Source of the DNA: Nocardiopsis sp. YSL2
GTDB lineage: Bacteria > Actinomycetota > Actinomycetes > Streptosporangiales > Streptosporangiaceae
Length of the DNA: 64,000 nucleotides
Assembly: GCF_030555055.1 (NCBI RefSeq)
Contig: NZ_JAMOAO010000001.1
Span: 1,364,001 to 1,428,000, forward strand
Reading direction: 5' to 3'
Position 1 is the stretch's first letter. Each line of letters opens with the position of its first letter. A program made the position numbers and the translations under genes. This document shows positions 1 to 8,528 of the stretch, in pieces. The notes under the pieces are model-generated. The model worked only from the letters and a program-made list of their open reading frames with translations, did no database searches and was not told the DNA's origin.

Positions 1-246
1 ACGGGGCGGAGGATCCGTACCGCACCAGGCTACTGGGCTGGAGATCGTGGTTGAAGGCCAGGCCGGGCAACAGAGGGGACACATCCGACCTGGAACGCGC
101 CCGCACCGATCGGGGAGTCGCACGACCAGACCGGGTGACGCGTGATGTAGAACTGGTTATATTCAGTGCCTGAACCAGCGGTCGGGCGAACCGGAATCCG
201 CGCGATCCCCGCTCGTCCGCCCGCACCCCGACCGAGAGGCCTCCCC

Positions 247-1167
247 GTGATCGGACTCCTGGTCGCGCTGCTGTCCGCCGTGGTCTACACCGTGGGACTG
301 GCGGTGGAACAGCGTGCCCTGCACGGGTCGGAGTCGATCTCCGTCCACCGCCCGCTCCACCTGGCCCGGGTCCTGCTCGGCAACCCCCGGTGGGTGTTCG
401 GCTGCCTCTTCGCCGCGATCGGCAGTGTCGGCCTGATCGTGTCCCTGGGCCTGGCCCCCGTGTCGGTGGCCCAGCCCGCCTACGCGGCGGGCGTGGCCAC
501 GACACTGCTGGTCATCACCCTGGTCACGGGTGAGCGGATCACCCGTGGCGAGTACGTGGCCCTGGGCGTCATGCCGGTGGCGCTGGCCCTGTTGAGCCTG
601 TCCACCGCCGACGGCGCCGAGGCGGGCACGAGCGCGGACACACCGCTGCTGGTGCTGGTCACGGTCGTGACCGTGGTGGCGTGCGTGGGTGCCATGGGCC
701 TGGCCGGCGGCCGTGGACGGTACGTGTCGGCGGCGGCGATGGGCGCGGCGGCCGGGCTCGCCCAGGGCAGCGCCGGGCTGCACGGCAAGGGCCTGGGCGG
801 ACTGCTGGCCGAGCACGGGGTGCTGGGCGCGATCGTCCCCGCGCTGATGTCGCCGTTCCCTTACCTGTACGCGGTGGGCTGGGCCGTGGGGATCGTGCTG
901 TTCCAGACCTCGCTGCAGCGCTCGCGGGCCTCCATCACGGCGCCGGTGTCGAACGTGGTGGGCAACGTCTTCATGGTGGTGGCCGGCACGATCCTGTTCA
1001 ACGAGAGCCTGCCGGACGACCCGGTGATGCTGGGCCTGCGGGTCGGCGGTTTCGCGCTCACCCTGATCGTCATCGTGCTGGTGCGCGGCAACGTGGCCTC
1101 GGCCGAGGCCGACACCAGCGCCAAGCGCGCCGCCGCCCTGGTCCCCGACCGCACCGAGTCCCCCTGA
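247..1167 (+). CDS. DMT-superfamily permease (EamA/NIPA-like)
   Basis: Integral membrane protein of about 306 residues, probably a small-metabolite or cation transporter of the drug/metabolite transporter superfamily. It consists almost entirely of 9-10 hydrophobic helices with short loops. The first begins right at the start (VIGLLVALLSAVVYTVGLAV) and the polar tail is short. An upstream in-frame ATG at 166 exists, but the extra 27 residues are Pro/Arg-rich and a GAGAGG ribosome site lies just before the GTG at 247, so GTG is preferred. The substrate cannot be read from sequence. It is convergent with the FMN reductase and shows no operon partner. Confidence 0.75.
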   Translation: MIGLLVALLSAVVYTVGLAVEQRALHGSESISVHRPLHLARVLLGNPRWVFGCLFAAIGSVGLIVSLGLAPVSVAQPAYAAGVATTLLVITLVTGERITRGEYVALGVMPVALALLSLSTADGAEAGTSADTPLLVLVTVVTVVACVGAMGLAGGRGRYVSAAAMGAAAGLAQGSAGLHGKGLGGLLAEHGVLGAIVPALMSPFPYLYAVGWAVGIVLFQTSLQRSRASITAPVSNVVGNVFMVVAGTILFNESLPDDPVMLGLRVGGFALTLIVIVLVRGNVASAEADTSAKRAAALVPDRTESP

Positions 1168-1219
1168 CCCGAAGGCGCCATGCCGAACCGCCCCGCCCGC
1201 CGCGCCCCGGTGGTGGAAG

Positions 1220-1237
1220 GTGAGCGGTCCCGCTCAC
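1220..1237. terminator. Small hairpin after the permease gene
   Basis: Arms GTGAGCG and CGCTCAC with a GTCC loop, about 50 bases after the permease stop. No T-run follows, so it is only a terminator candidate. Confidence 0.4.
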
Positions 1238-1332
1238 GGGGACCACAGGGGGTCTATCCGGGCCAAAGCGAGGAAGGACTGCGCCGCAGGCGTCCGTTGA
1301 GGGTGGTGGCGGGCGACGGCGCGGGCACGAGC

Positions 1333-1453
1333 GGCGGCCCAGAGAAAGCACGGCGAGGGCGCCGACGGGTCCTGGAGTGCCTGGAGGTGGTTCCGTGCGG
1401 AACGAGCGGGCACACCGGAAGGCGCGAAGGCCCCGTCTCAAAGGCGCCCGAAC
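1333..1453 (-). repeat. Dispersed ~120-bp repeat, copy 1 (3' of FMN reductase)
   Basis: This stretch aligns by eye over its whole length with 21496-21612. Shared blocks include GAGGGCGCCG, CTGGAGGTG, GGAACGAGCG and GGCGCCCGA. It begins five bases after the stop codon of the leftward FMN reductase gene; copy 2 sits the same way after prfB. An internal hairpin forms from GGTTCC and GGAAC. No reading frame is conserved between the copies. Confidence 0.6.
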
Positions 1454-1457
1454 CCCC

Positions 1458-1973
1458 TCATGCAGCCACGGACACGGCCTGACGCAGGCCGGGCGCGGCG
1501 ACGTCGGCCCACGCGCGCACGACGCTGTCGGGCCGGTGGGTCTCGTCGGTGGCCAGGACCAGTCCCGGCTCGGCCACCCACGCGCCGAGGTCGGCCAGCA
1601 GGACGCGCAGGTCCTCCTCGATGCCGCGGCTGTTGCGCAGATCCTCGACCACGGCCAGCGGCACGGCCACGGTGTGGCCCAGGCCGAGCTCGGGCAGGCG
1701 GTCCAGGAAGACCTTCAGCAGGCCGGTGTAGGTGCCGTGCACCTGGGGGGAGGCGACCAGCAGGACGTCGCTCTCGCGCACGCTCTCCAGCGCGGCGTCG
1801 ACCGCGTCGGAGTCGTCGGCGAGCAGGTCGGCGCCCAGCTCGGCGAGGTCGACGACCTCGGGAGTGGACGTGACGCCCGCGCGGGCGGCGACTTCGGAGG
1901 CGGCGCGCAGAGCGGTGGTGTACACGGCGGATCGGGTCTGGGGGGCGGCGACGAGCACGGTGAAGCGGGTCAT
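1458..1973 (-). CDS. NADPH-dependent FMN reductase family flavoprotein
   Basis: Flavodoxin-fold protein of 171 residues expected to reduce FMN with NAD(P)H in the cytoplasm. It starts MTRFTVLVAAPQTRSAVYTT, a beta strand plus phosphate-binding loop, and later has SDVLLVASPQVHGTYTGLLK. The latter is the flavin-contact region typical of the SsuE/ArsH-like NADPH-dependent FMN reductases. Start chosen at the ATG directly before the flavodoxin strand; upstream codons in frame are Arg/Pro-rich and noncoding-looking. No sulfonate or metal-resistance gene is adjacent, so its physiological partner is unknown. Confidence 0.75.
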   Translation of the reverse strand: MTRFTVLVAAPQTRSAVYTTALRAASEVAARAGVTSTPEVVDLAELGADLLADDSDAVDAALESVRESDVLLVASPQVHGTYTGLLKVFLDRLPELGLGHTVAVPLAVVEDLRNSRGIEEDLRVLLADLGAWVAEPGLVLATDETHRPDSVVRAWADVAAPGLRQAVSVAA

Positions 1974-2139
1974 GCGAGACTCCTGGGTTCGGTCAGAGCG
2001 AGCCGGGATCGACCGGAGGAAACGTCGGGGGCGGTGACGGGGATGCGGTGACACCGGAGAGGACGGTTCCTCGTTCCGACGCGGGGACGGACTCCGTCGT
2101 CCGTAGGCGTGCCGCGTCGGTCCTGGCAGGTGTGCTCTT

Positions 2140-2243
2140 CGGACCTGAATCGGTCCGGGCCCAGAAAGGGAAGAGAAGAGCGTCCGGTGTCTGCGAGGGC
2201 AGGGGTGTACTGGGTACACCCGTGGCGCGGGGCTCGGCCCCGC
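2140..2243. promoter_or_regulatory. Three consecutive perfect palindromes
   Basis: Within 104 bases there are three hairpin-capable palindromes: CGGACC/GGTCCG (2140-2157, 6-base loop), GGTGTAC/GTACACC (2204-2220, 3-base loop) and GCGGGGC/GCCCCGC (2227-2243, 3-base loop). They lie in the 600-base gap between the leftward FMN reductase and rightward nagA. The middle one resembles a TetR-type operator. No regulator gene is adjacent, so the binding protein, or an RNA role, is unknown. Confidence 0.45.
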
Positions 2244-2345
2244 AAGGCGCTAGCTACAACAGAGCGCGCTCGCCTGCTGTCGAAGATCGACGTGCAGGCG
2301 CTGGACAAGCAGCTCACCGGCGGACATGTCTCCATCATGAGGTGA
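2187..2345 (+). CDS. Possible small protein or gene remnant
   Basis: A 52-codon frame starting at GTG 2187 after a purine-rich GGAAGAG stretch. The second half (LLSKIDVQALDKQLTGGHV, then SIMR and TGA) has almost all G/C third positions, as expected for a real gene in this genome. The first half overlaps two palindromes and shows poor codon bias. It could be a genuine small protein, a leader peptide upstream of nagA, or the 3' stump of a decayed gene. No family was recognised. Confidence 0.3.
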   Translation: MSARAGVYWVHPWRGARPRKALATTERARLLSKIDVQALDKQLTGGHVSIMR

Positions 2346-2580
2346 GCCGACCGCTATCGTCAATGCGTGCGCGGGTGCCGCGTGCGCGCCGTCGGTGCCC
2401 CGACCGGGACGTCCAGCTCGCGGACAACCGTTCCACGGATCGGGATTCCCCAGCTCCGCAGGCTGTTCCGAGCCCGCAGCGGCAGGGGTAAGGCCCCCTC
2501 CCGACAGCCGCGCGGTTCGCGTGTTATTTGCGACACACCCCGCCGAGCATCCGACCGTCCAGCACAGGGAGAGCCCGAAC

Positions 2581-3711
2581 ATGCCCCACAGCGTCACGCT
2601 CACCAACGCCCGCGTCGTGACCCCCGACGGCGTCCACGACGGCTGGCTGCGCGTCGCGGACGGTCGCGTGAGCGAACTGGGATCGGGGGAGCCGCCCGCC
2701 GGGCCGACCCACGACGCCGGCGGCTGGGTGGTCCCGGGCCTGGTGGACACCCACGTCCACGGGGGCGCGGGACACGCCTTCCCCGAGGCCGACCCGGAGG
2801 GGGCGCGTGAGATCGTCGCGTTCAACCGCGCGCGAGGGGTGACGTCGATGATCGGCGGTCTGGTCGCCGCCGCCCCCGAGGACACGCTCCGCCAGGTGGC
2901 GGCCCTGGCCGAGCTGTGCGAGTCCGGTGAACTGGCGGGCGTCTACCTGGAGGGGCCGTTCATCGCCCGGTCCAAGTGCGGAGCGCACGACCCCGCGCTG
3001 CTGCGCGACCCCGACACCGCGGAGTTCGACCGGTGGCTGAAGGCGGGCCGGGGCCACGTGCGCATGGTGACCGTCGCACCGGAGCTGCCGGGCGCGACGG
3101 AGCTGATCCGCGCCGCGGTCTCCAACGGCGTGGTCGCCGCCGTGGGGCACACCGAGGCGAGCTACGAGCAGACCCGCGCCGCCTTCGACGCGGGCGCCAC
3201 GGTGGCCACGCACCTGTACAACGCGATGCGTCCGCTCAACCACCGCGACCCGGGGCCGATCGCGGCCTCCCTGGAGGACGAACGGGTGACCGTGGAGCTG
3301 ATCCTGGACCTCGTGCACGTCCATCCCGGCGCGGCGAAGCTGGTGTTCGCGGCGGCGGGGGCCGGGCGCGTGTCGCTGGTGACCGACGCGATGTCGGCGA
3401 CGGGCCTGGGGGACGGCGAGTACACGCTGGGCGATCTGCGGGTGCGGGTCAGCGGCGGCGAGGCCCGGCTGGTGGACACCGGCGCGATCGCCTCCAGCAC
3501 GATCGTGCTGCCGCAGGCCGTGCGCAACGCGGTGGAGTCGCTGGACGTGGACGTGCCGGAGGCCGTGCGCTCGGCGTCGTCGGTCCCGGCGGCGGCGCTG
3601 GGCCTGGACGGCGCGGGCCGGATCGCGGTGGGCGGCCCGGCCGACCTCGTGGTGCTGGACGCGGACCTGGCGGTCTCCGGAGTGATGTCCGGTGGCGACT
3701 GGGTGGTGTGA
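2581..3711 (+). CDS. nagA: N-acetylglucosamine-6-phosphate deacetylase
   Basis: Cytoplasmic amidohydrolase (376 aa) that removes acetate from GlcNAc-6-P to give glucosamine-6-P, the first committed step after PTS uptake of GlcNAc. Visible features are VDTHVHGG (metal-binding HxH), YLEGPF, VGHTEA, ATHLYNAM and LVTDAMSATG, all characteristic of NagA, then a C-terminal urease-type beta domain ending in PADLVVLD. ATG 2581 follows an AGGGAG ribosome site; the in-frame extension upstream to 2395 looks noncoding. The matching PTS genes and dasR lie 30 kb away (32.8-37.4 kb). I saw no dre-type DasR site directly upstream of this gene. Confidence 0.95.
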   Translation: MPHSVTLTNARVVTPDGVHDGWLRVADGRVSELGSGEPPAGPTHDAGGWVVPGLVDTHVHGGAGHAFPEADPEGAREIVAFNRARGVTSMIGGLVAAAPEDTLRQVAALAELCESGELAGVYLEGPFIARSKCGAHDPALLRDPDTAEFDRWLKAGRGHVRMVTVAPELPGATELIRAAVSNGVVAAVGHTEASYEQTRAAFDAGATVATHLYNAMRPLNHRDPGPIAASLEDERVTVELILDLVHVHPGAAKLVFAAAGAGRVSLVTDAMSATGLGDGEYTLGDLRVRVSGGEARLVDTGAIASSTIVLPQAVRNAVESLDVDVPEAVRSASSVPAAALGLDGAGRIAVGGPADLVVLDADLAVSGVMSGGDWVV

Positions 3712-3809
3712 CGGCGTGTCATCGTGTCGGTACGTACTAGTAACTTAACTCTGAGTGACAATGGAGTCAGGGCACCGAGGAAGCACGTGCTCGACACGAA
3801 AGGATCGCC

Positions 3810-4118
3810 ATGGCCCAGTCGAGACAGGCACACGAAGAGCAGCCGACCCGCGTGCCTTCCGAGGAACGCGGGCACCTCACCAAGCTCGCCGGCGAACTGG
3901 CCCGCTACGAGGTCAGCACGGACCTGGTCGACGGGGACGCCCCGTACCTGCGGGTGACCAACCCGGAGTCCGCGCACGCGGTCGAGGACGTCCTGTGTGA
4001 GCGCAGGGAACTCGATCACGCGTTCATCGCCTCGTTCGGGGTCTACCTCGGCAGCAGCGGCAGTCTCGGCGTCACGGCCCACAAGGTCGCCTGGCTCGTG
4101 GGAGCCACCGAGGCCTGA
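3810..4118 (+). CDS. Conserved-looking small hypothetical protein
   Basis: A 102-residue soluble protein beginning MAQSRQAHEEQPTRVPSEER after an AAAGGA ribosome site. It has no signal peptide or membrane segment. The order is a charged N-terminus, then LAGELARYEVSTDLV, YLRVTNPESA and a C-terminal hydrophobic stretch FIASFGVYLGSSGSLGVTAH. Codon bias supports real coding. It is a stand-alone gene between nagA and a strong terminator. I do not recognise the family. Confidence 0.7.
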   Translation: MAQSRQAHEEQPTRVPSEERGHLTKLAGELARYEVSTDLVDGDAPYLRVTNPESAHAVEDVLCERRELDHAFIASFGVYLGSSGSLGVTAHKVAWLVGATEA

Positions 4119-4131
4119 GGCCCGGTCGTGA

Positions 4132-4161
4132 ACGGGGCGGCGCCCGCGGGCGCCGCCCCGT
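4132..4161. terminator. 30-bp perfect palindrome terminator
   Basis: Arms ACGGGGCGGCGCCC and GGGCGCCGCCCCGT form an uninterrupted palindrome 14 bases after the stop of the small hypothetical gene. It has no T-tail, which is common for actinobacterial terminators. Confidence 0.7.
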
Positions 4162-4265
4162 CGCCGTGTCGGCGGCCCTCCGCCGGAAGCTGACGTTTCG
4201 GCGGGCGCCGAACCGTCAGCGGCCTAGGGTCGTGGTCTCGCCGTCCGCACGGAAGGAACACACCC

Positions 4266-5057
4266 ATGACGCGCTTCGAGGAGTTCCGCGACCTGCACCG
4301 CACCGGTGCGCCCCTGGTCCTGCCCAACGCCTGGGACCTGGCCTCGGCCGCCGCCCTGGCCGGGGCGGGCTTCCGCGCCCTCGGCACGACCAGCCTGGGC
4401 GTGGCGGCCGCCGCGGGCCGCCCCGACGCCCAGGGGGACACCCTGGCCCAGACCCTGCTGCTCGCGCACGGCATGGTCCGCCTGGACGCCCTGGTCAGTG
4501 TGGACATCGAGGGGGGCTTCGGCGACGAGCCCGAGCAGGTCGCCTCGCTCGGCCGCGAACTCGCCGACGCCGGAGTGGCGGGGGTCAACATCGAGGACGG
4601 CCTCCCCGACGGCGGGCTGCGCCCGCTGGGCAGGCAGTGCGCGATGATCGAGGCGGTCAAGGACGCCGCCCCGGACCTGTTCGTCAACGCCCGCACGGAC
4701 ACGCACTGGCTGCCGGGCCACACGGCGCTGACGGCGCAGCGCGCCGCGGCCTATCGGTCAGCGGGCGCCGACGGCGTCTTCGTACCCGGGCTCACCGACA
4801 CCGCGGCCATCGCGGACCTGGTCCGTTCCCTGGACGTGCCGCTGAACGTCCTGTACTCCCCCGCCGGCCCCTCCCTGCGCGCCCTCACCGACCTGGGTGT
4901 GCGCAGGGTCAGCTGCGGATCCCTGCTGTTCCGCGCCGCTCTGGGCGCCACCGTCGCCACGGCCCGGGCCGTGGCCCTCGACGGGGCCGTCCCCTCGGGA
5001 CTGCCCACCTACGCCGAGGCCCAGGCCCTGGCGGACGCCTACGCCGAACGCCTCTGA
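4266..5057 (+). CDS. Isocitrate lyase/PEP mutase family protein
   Basis: Cytoplasmic TIM-barrel protein of 263 aa in the ICL/PEP-mutase superfamily, which makes or breaks C-C or P-C bonds next to a carboxylate in a Mg-dependent way. Diagnostic pieces are LPNAWDLASAAALAGAGFRA (N-terminal strand and helix), SVDIEGGFG (metal-binding Asp/Glu loop), GVNIEDG, FVNARTDT and GADGVFVPG. The length suits the small oxaloacetate-decarboxylase/carboxyphosphonoenolpyruvate mutase-like group rather than true isocitrate lyase (over 420 aa). The start follows GGAAGGA. The real substrate cannot be assigned and no phosphonate genes are nearby. Confidence 0.85.
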   Translation: MTRFEEFRDLHRTGAPLVLPNAWDLASAAALAGAGFRALGTTSLGVAAAAGRPDAQGDTLAQTLLLAHGMVRLDALVSVDIEGGFGDEPEQVASLGRELADAGVAGVNIEDGLPDGGLRPLGRQCAMIEAVKDAAPDLFVNARTDTHWLPGHTALTAQRAAAYRSAGADGVFVPGLTDTAAIADLVRSLDVPLNVLYSPAGPSLRALTDLGVRRVSCGSLLFRAALGATVATARAVALDGAVPSGLPTYAEAQALADAYAERL

Positions 5058-5099
5058 GTCCGGCCGGGCACCCGGCAAGGAGACGCCCCGCCCACATCC

Positions 5100-5360
5100 T
5101 CACCTGTAGTGATACCGGGCCTGAAGAATCCTCACCTCGTTCTCGGTCACCCGATACACGATGCGGTGCTCGTCAGTGATCCGCCGCGACCAGTACCCGG
5201 ACAGGTCCCCCTTCAGGGGTTCCGGCTTACCCAGACCGTCGAAGGGGGTCCGCTGTATCTCACCGATCAAACGGACGGTCCGGCGAGCGACCTTCTTGTC
5301 GGCCTCCAGCCAGTACCGGAAGTCCTCCCATGCGGCGGGATCGAAACGAACGGCCCTCAC
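5100..5360 (-). CDS. yoeB: Txe/YoeB-family mRNA interferase toxin
   Basis: 86-residue RelE-superfamily endoribonuclease that cleaves mRNA in the ribosomal A site when freed from its antitoxin. The sequence [18 protein letters not shown], then [26 protein letters not shown] and the terminal RYHY are the YoeB pattern, including the terminal His-Tyr. Its ATG overlaps the antitoxin stop (ATGA), so translation is coupled and follows the antitoxin. Positions 5164-5186, inside the gene, are duplicated exactly at 5707-5729. Confidence 0.92.
   Translation of the reverse strand: MRAVRFDPAAWEDFRYWLEADKKVARRTVRLIGEIQRTPFDGLGKPEPLKGDLSGYWSRRITDEHRIVYRVTENEVRILQARYHYR
5164..5186. repeat. 23-bp direct repeat, copy A (inside toxin gene)
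   Basis: Identical over 23 bases to 5707-5729, same orientation, 543 bases apart. Here it encodes RRITDEHR of the YoeB toxin. Confidence 0.85.
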
Positions 5361-5632
5361 TCATCCTCCGCCAACTCAGCGAGTTCGTCCATGCTGGTGG
5401 TGACCGCTTCGCCACTCGTCTGATCGCGGGCGACAGCGTCCAGCAACCGGGAGGCGTTCGCGGGAGAGCGCATCAGGTAGACGGTCTCCATCCACCCGTT
5501 CCAGTCCTCTTCACTCATGAGCACCGCATTGCCGTGCTGCCGGGAGGTGATGTGGACGACGTCATGATCGTCGTGGACCTGCTTGATCAGAGGGTAGAGG
5601 TTCGCTCTGGCTTCGTTCGCGCTGATGGACAT
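5357..5632 (-). CDS. yefM: YefM/Phd-family antitoxin
   Basis: 91-residue antitoxin that neutralises the downstream YoeB toxin and normally represses its own operon. It opens [20 protein letters not shown], the classic Phd/YefM N-terminal DNA-binding fold. A middle [20 protein letters not shown] and an acidic C-terminus ([13 protein letters not shown]) for toxin binding follow. The start at 5632 has a strong GGGAGGAA ribosome site. Just upstream, GTACGGTAAAGCCGTAC is a palindrome (arms GTACGG/CCGTAC) and a likely autorepression site. Confidence 0.92.
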   Translation of the reverse strand: MSISANEARANLYPLIKQVHDDHDVVHITSRQHGNAVLMSEEDWNGWMETVYLMRSPANASRLLDAVARDQTSGEAVTTSMDELAELAEDE

Positions 5633-5706
5633 GACATTCCTCCCAAGCCGTACGGCTTTACCGTACCAGTCAATGGCGCGCATGGCCAAAGGTCGGACAG
5701 GTGTCA

Positions 5707-5729
5707 CGGTGCTCGTCAGTGATCCGCCG
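5707..5729. repeat. 23-bp direct repeat, copy B (3' end of GH127 gene)
   Basis: Exact copy of 5164-5186. It spans the last codons and TGA stop of the GH127 gene, so this gene's end is built from toxin-gene-like sequence. Confidence 0.85.
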
Positions 5730-7650
5730 GGAGCCAGACGCGCATGGCGGTCGGGCCCCGCTCGGCCCACTGGTGGTAGGGGGTCAGCACGAGCTCCACG
5801 GCCGATCCGCCGACCTCTCCGACCGGCTCCCCGTACGGCCAACCGGCCCGCGGCCCGGGCACGGTGCCCGTCGAACCCCGCACCACCACGCCGCCGTCCC
5901 GGCCCTCCGGCGGCACGGAGGGGTCGACCCGGACCTCGTCCAGGTCGGTTCCGGCGGGCTGGCCGACCGCCTCGGCGCAGTACACGAGCGGCCCCCGCTC
6001 CACGGCGACGCAGCCGCGCACCGCGTCGATCCGCGGGTCGGGCCAGGTGAAGCGGGGTGCCATCGGCAGGTGCAGCCGGACCTCCTCCCCCACCGGGAAC
6101 TCCCGCTCGACGACAACCGACCCCGGACTCACCGGCCGCCTGCGCCCGGCCTCCTCCAGCTCGGCGCCCCGGGCCCACGAGGGCACCCGCAGCCGCAGGA
6201 CCGCGGGACCCGCGGGCGCCTCCGTGACGCGGACCAGGACCGTACCCTCGTGCGGGTAGTCGGTCTCCACCGCCACCCCCATCACCCGGCCGTCGCCCAG
6301 CTCCGCCCGGATCCGCGTCGAGGCGTACTGCAGCACCGCCAGACCGTGCTCCTCGGCGACGGCCGCGTACGTGTGCCAGGTCGCCAGCGTGCGCGCGAGG
6401 TTCGTGGGACAGCACGAGACGTCGAACCAGGGCGCGCGCACGCCGCTCTCCGCGCGCGGGCTCAGGGCGTCCGCCTCCGGCTCCTCGCCCGCGACCCGCT
6501 GGTGCAGGGGGTTGGCGTAGAAGAACGCCCGCCCGTCGGCGCTCGGCGAGGCCGCCACCACGTTGAAGAGCGTCCGCTCGACCAGGTCGGCATAGCGCAT
6601 GTCACCGGTGGCCAGGTACAGCCGCCACGACACCATGACCGACGCGATCCCGGCGCAGCTCTCGCAGTAGGCGCGGTCCGCGGGCAGCTCCCAGTCCTCG
6701 CCGAACCCCTCGTCCTGGTGGCGCGAGCCCATCCCGCCGGTGATGTGCGTGCGTCGCGCGACCGTGTGCTCCCACTGGCGCTCGACGGCGGACAGCAGCT
6801 CCCGGTCCCCGAGCTCCACCGCCACGTCCACGGCCGCCGCCGACAGGTAGAGCGCCCGCACGGCGTGCCCCCGCCAGGCGCGGGCCCGGCGGATCGGCAC
6901 GTCGTCCTGGAAGTAGGCGCTGCCGAGCGGCACCCGGTCCTGGCGCAGCGTGCGGTGTCCCCGGCGCTCGAGGAAGATCCGCGCCTGCTCGACGTAGCGC
7001 TCCTCCCCCAGGGCCCGGCCGAGCTCCACCAGGCCCACCTCGATCTCCGGGTGGCCGCACAGCCCGGGGTTCCCGTCGGCGCCGAACGTGGCGCACACGT
7101 GGTCGGCGGCCCGCCTGGCGATGTCCACCAGCGCGTCCGGTCCCGTGGTCCGCAGGCGGGCGACCGCGGCCTGCAGCAGGTGCCCCGTGCAGTACAGCTC
7201 GTGCCCCGTCTCCAGGTCGCTGTACCGGGGCTCCTGGCCCGCGTGACCGTAGCAGGTGTTCAGGTAGCCGTCGGAGTCCTGTGCGCGGCCGACGCGTGCG
7301 GTGAGACGGCGCACGGCGTCGTCCACCTCGCCCCGCCCGGAGCGCCCGTACTCCCAGGCGAGCGCCTCCAGCAGCTTGTAGACCTCGGAGTCGGAGAAGC
7401 ACCAGCCCGGCCGGTCCCGCGCGGTCGTACCCCCCGCGACGCGGTCGAAGTTGGCCAGCCAGCCCGACCGCTCCATCCAGTACTCGCAGTGGTCGAGCGT
7501 GGCGGCGGCGTTGGTGTCCTGCAGGGCGGCCCAGAAGCCGGATCCGAGGTCGACCTCTCCGAGCCCGAGCGGGCGGACCCGGCTCCGGGACGGGACCACC
7601 GGGCGGCCCCCGGACGGGTCCGTCGGGACGACTGGCTCGTGGACGGTCAC
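5716..7650 (-). CDS. GH127 beta-L-arabinofuranosidase
   Basis: Cytoplasmic 644-aa glycoside hydrolase expected to release L-arabinose from beta-linked arabinofuranosides. It matches HypBA1-type GH127. The acid/base Glu and zinc Cys sit in RAYCESCAG (E330, C332), and the nucleophile and zinc Cys pair in VSCCPTN (C413, C414), with spacing like E338/C340/C417/C418 of HypBA1. Other hallmarks are GHELYCTGHLLQAAVA, GGMGSRHQDEGFGEDWELP and ERGPLVYCAE. No signal peptide, so it acts on imported oligosaccharide. GTG 7650 follows AGAGGAG; the longer frame to 8508 is noncoding over the permease gene. Last gene of the LacI-controlled operon, 62 bases after the permease. Confidence 0.92.
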   Translation of the reverse strand: MTVHEPVVPTDPSGGRPVVPSRSRVRPLGLGEVDLGSGFWAALQDTNAAATLDHCEYWMERSGWLANFDRVAGGTTARDRPGWCFSDSEVYKLLEALAWEYGRSGRGEVDDAVRRLTARVGRAQDSDGYLNTCYGHAGQEPRYSDLETGHELYCTGHLLQAAVARLRTTGPDALVDIARRAADHVCATFGADGNPGLCGHPEIEVGLVELGRALGEERYVEQARIFLERRGHRTLRQDRVPLGSAYFQDDVPIRRARAWRGHAVRALYLSAAAVDVAVELGDRELLSAVERQWEHTVARRTHITGGMGSRHQDEGFGEDWELPADRAYCESCAGIASVMVSWRLYLATGDMRYADLVERTLFNVVAASPSADGRAFFYANPLHQRVAGEEPEADALSPRAESGVRAPWFDVSCCPTNLARTLATWHTYAAVAEEHGLAVLQYASTRIRAELGDGRVMGVAVETDYPHEGTVLVRVTEAPAGPAVLRLRVPSWARGAELEEAGRRRPVSPGSVVVEREFPVGEEVRLHLPMAPRFTWPDPRIDAVRGCVAVERGPLVYCAEAVGQPAGTDLDEVRVDPSVPPEGRDGGVVVRGSTGTVPGPRAGWPYGEPVGEVGGSAVELVLTPYHQWAERGPTAMRVWLPADH

Positions 7651-7712
7651 GCGTACTCCTCTGGGAAGTGGTGGTGATGCGGGGGTCCTGCTCGCCGGAC
7701 TCGCCGGGCGCC

Positions 7713-8528
7713 TCACTTGACCGCTCCGGCGGTCACTCCGCCGGCCACGAAGCGCTGGGCCACGACGAGCAGGACGGCGGCGGGAACCGACGCGACGACG
7801 GCGGTCGCCATGATGGCGTTCCACTGTGTGGTGTTGTTGCCGATGTAGTTGTAGATGCCGAGGGTGATCGGGATCATGTCGCCGTTGCGGCTGAGCGTGG
7901 ACGCGAAGACGAAGTCGGACCACGCCCACAGGAAGGCGAAGAGCGACACCGTCAGGACCGAGTTCCGGCTGATCGGCAGGACGATCGACCGGAAGGTCCG
8001 CCAGGTGCCGGCCCCGTCCACCCGTGCGGCCTGGAGGATCTCCTCGGGGATGCCGGACATGAACGCGGTGAAGAGCATGACCCCGAACGGGACGGCGATC
8101 GTGGAGTCGGCGATGATCAGCCCCCACACGGTGTTGAGCCAGCCCAGCCGCACGTAGACGGCGTAGAAGCCCATCACCATCACCACGCTGGGGATCATCT
8201 GCGCGACCAGCAGCAGGAAGCCGATCGTGCCCCCGCCCGGCGTCCGCAGCCGGGCCAGCGCGTAGCCGGCGGGTGCTGACACCACCAGGGTGAGGGCCAC
8301 GCATCCCAGCCCGACGACCAGGCTGGTCGTCAGGTTCGGCAGCTGCTGGTCGAAGACGGCCGCGTACCCCTCGAACGTGGGATCGCGGGGGAACCAGTGC
8401 GGCGGATCGGCCCGCAGGTCGTTCGTCCTGGTCAGGGAGACGTTGACCATCCAGTAGACGGGAAAGAGCATGGCCCCGGTCAGCAGGACGCCCAGGGCGG
8501 TCTTCCACCAGGTGCGGCGGCGGGTCAT
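7713..8528 (-). CDS. ABC sugar transporter permease (MalG-type)
   Basis: Inner-membrane permease of 271 aa with six predicted helices and the EAA loop EEILQAARVDGAGTWRTFRSIVLP, which contacts the ATPase. It is the MalG-like partner of the upstream permease and imports the oligosaccharide captured by the binding protein. Its ATG overlaps the stop of the preceding permease by 4 bases (ATGA). No ATPase gene is present in the cluster. A shared MsiK-type ATPase elsewhere, as in other actinomycetes, is the likely motor (inference). Confidence 0.92.
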   Translation of the reverse strand: MTRRRTWWKTALGVLLTGAMLFPVYWMVNVSLTRTNDLRADPPHWFPRDPTFEGYAAVFDQQLPNLTTSLVVGLGCVALTLVVSAPAGYALARLRTPGGGTIGFLLLVAQMIPSVVMVMGFYAVYVRLGWLNTVWGLIIADSTIAVPFGVMLFTAFMSGIPEEILQAARVDGAGTWRTFRSIVLPISRNSVLTVSLFAFLWAWSDFVFASTLSRNGDMIPITLGIYNYIGNNTTQWNAIMATAVVASVPAAVLLVVAQRFVAGGVTAGAVK

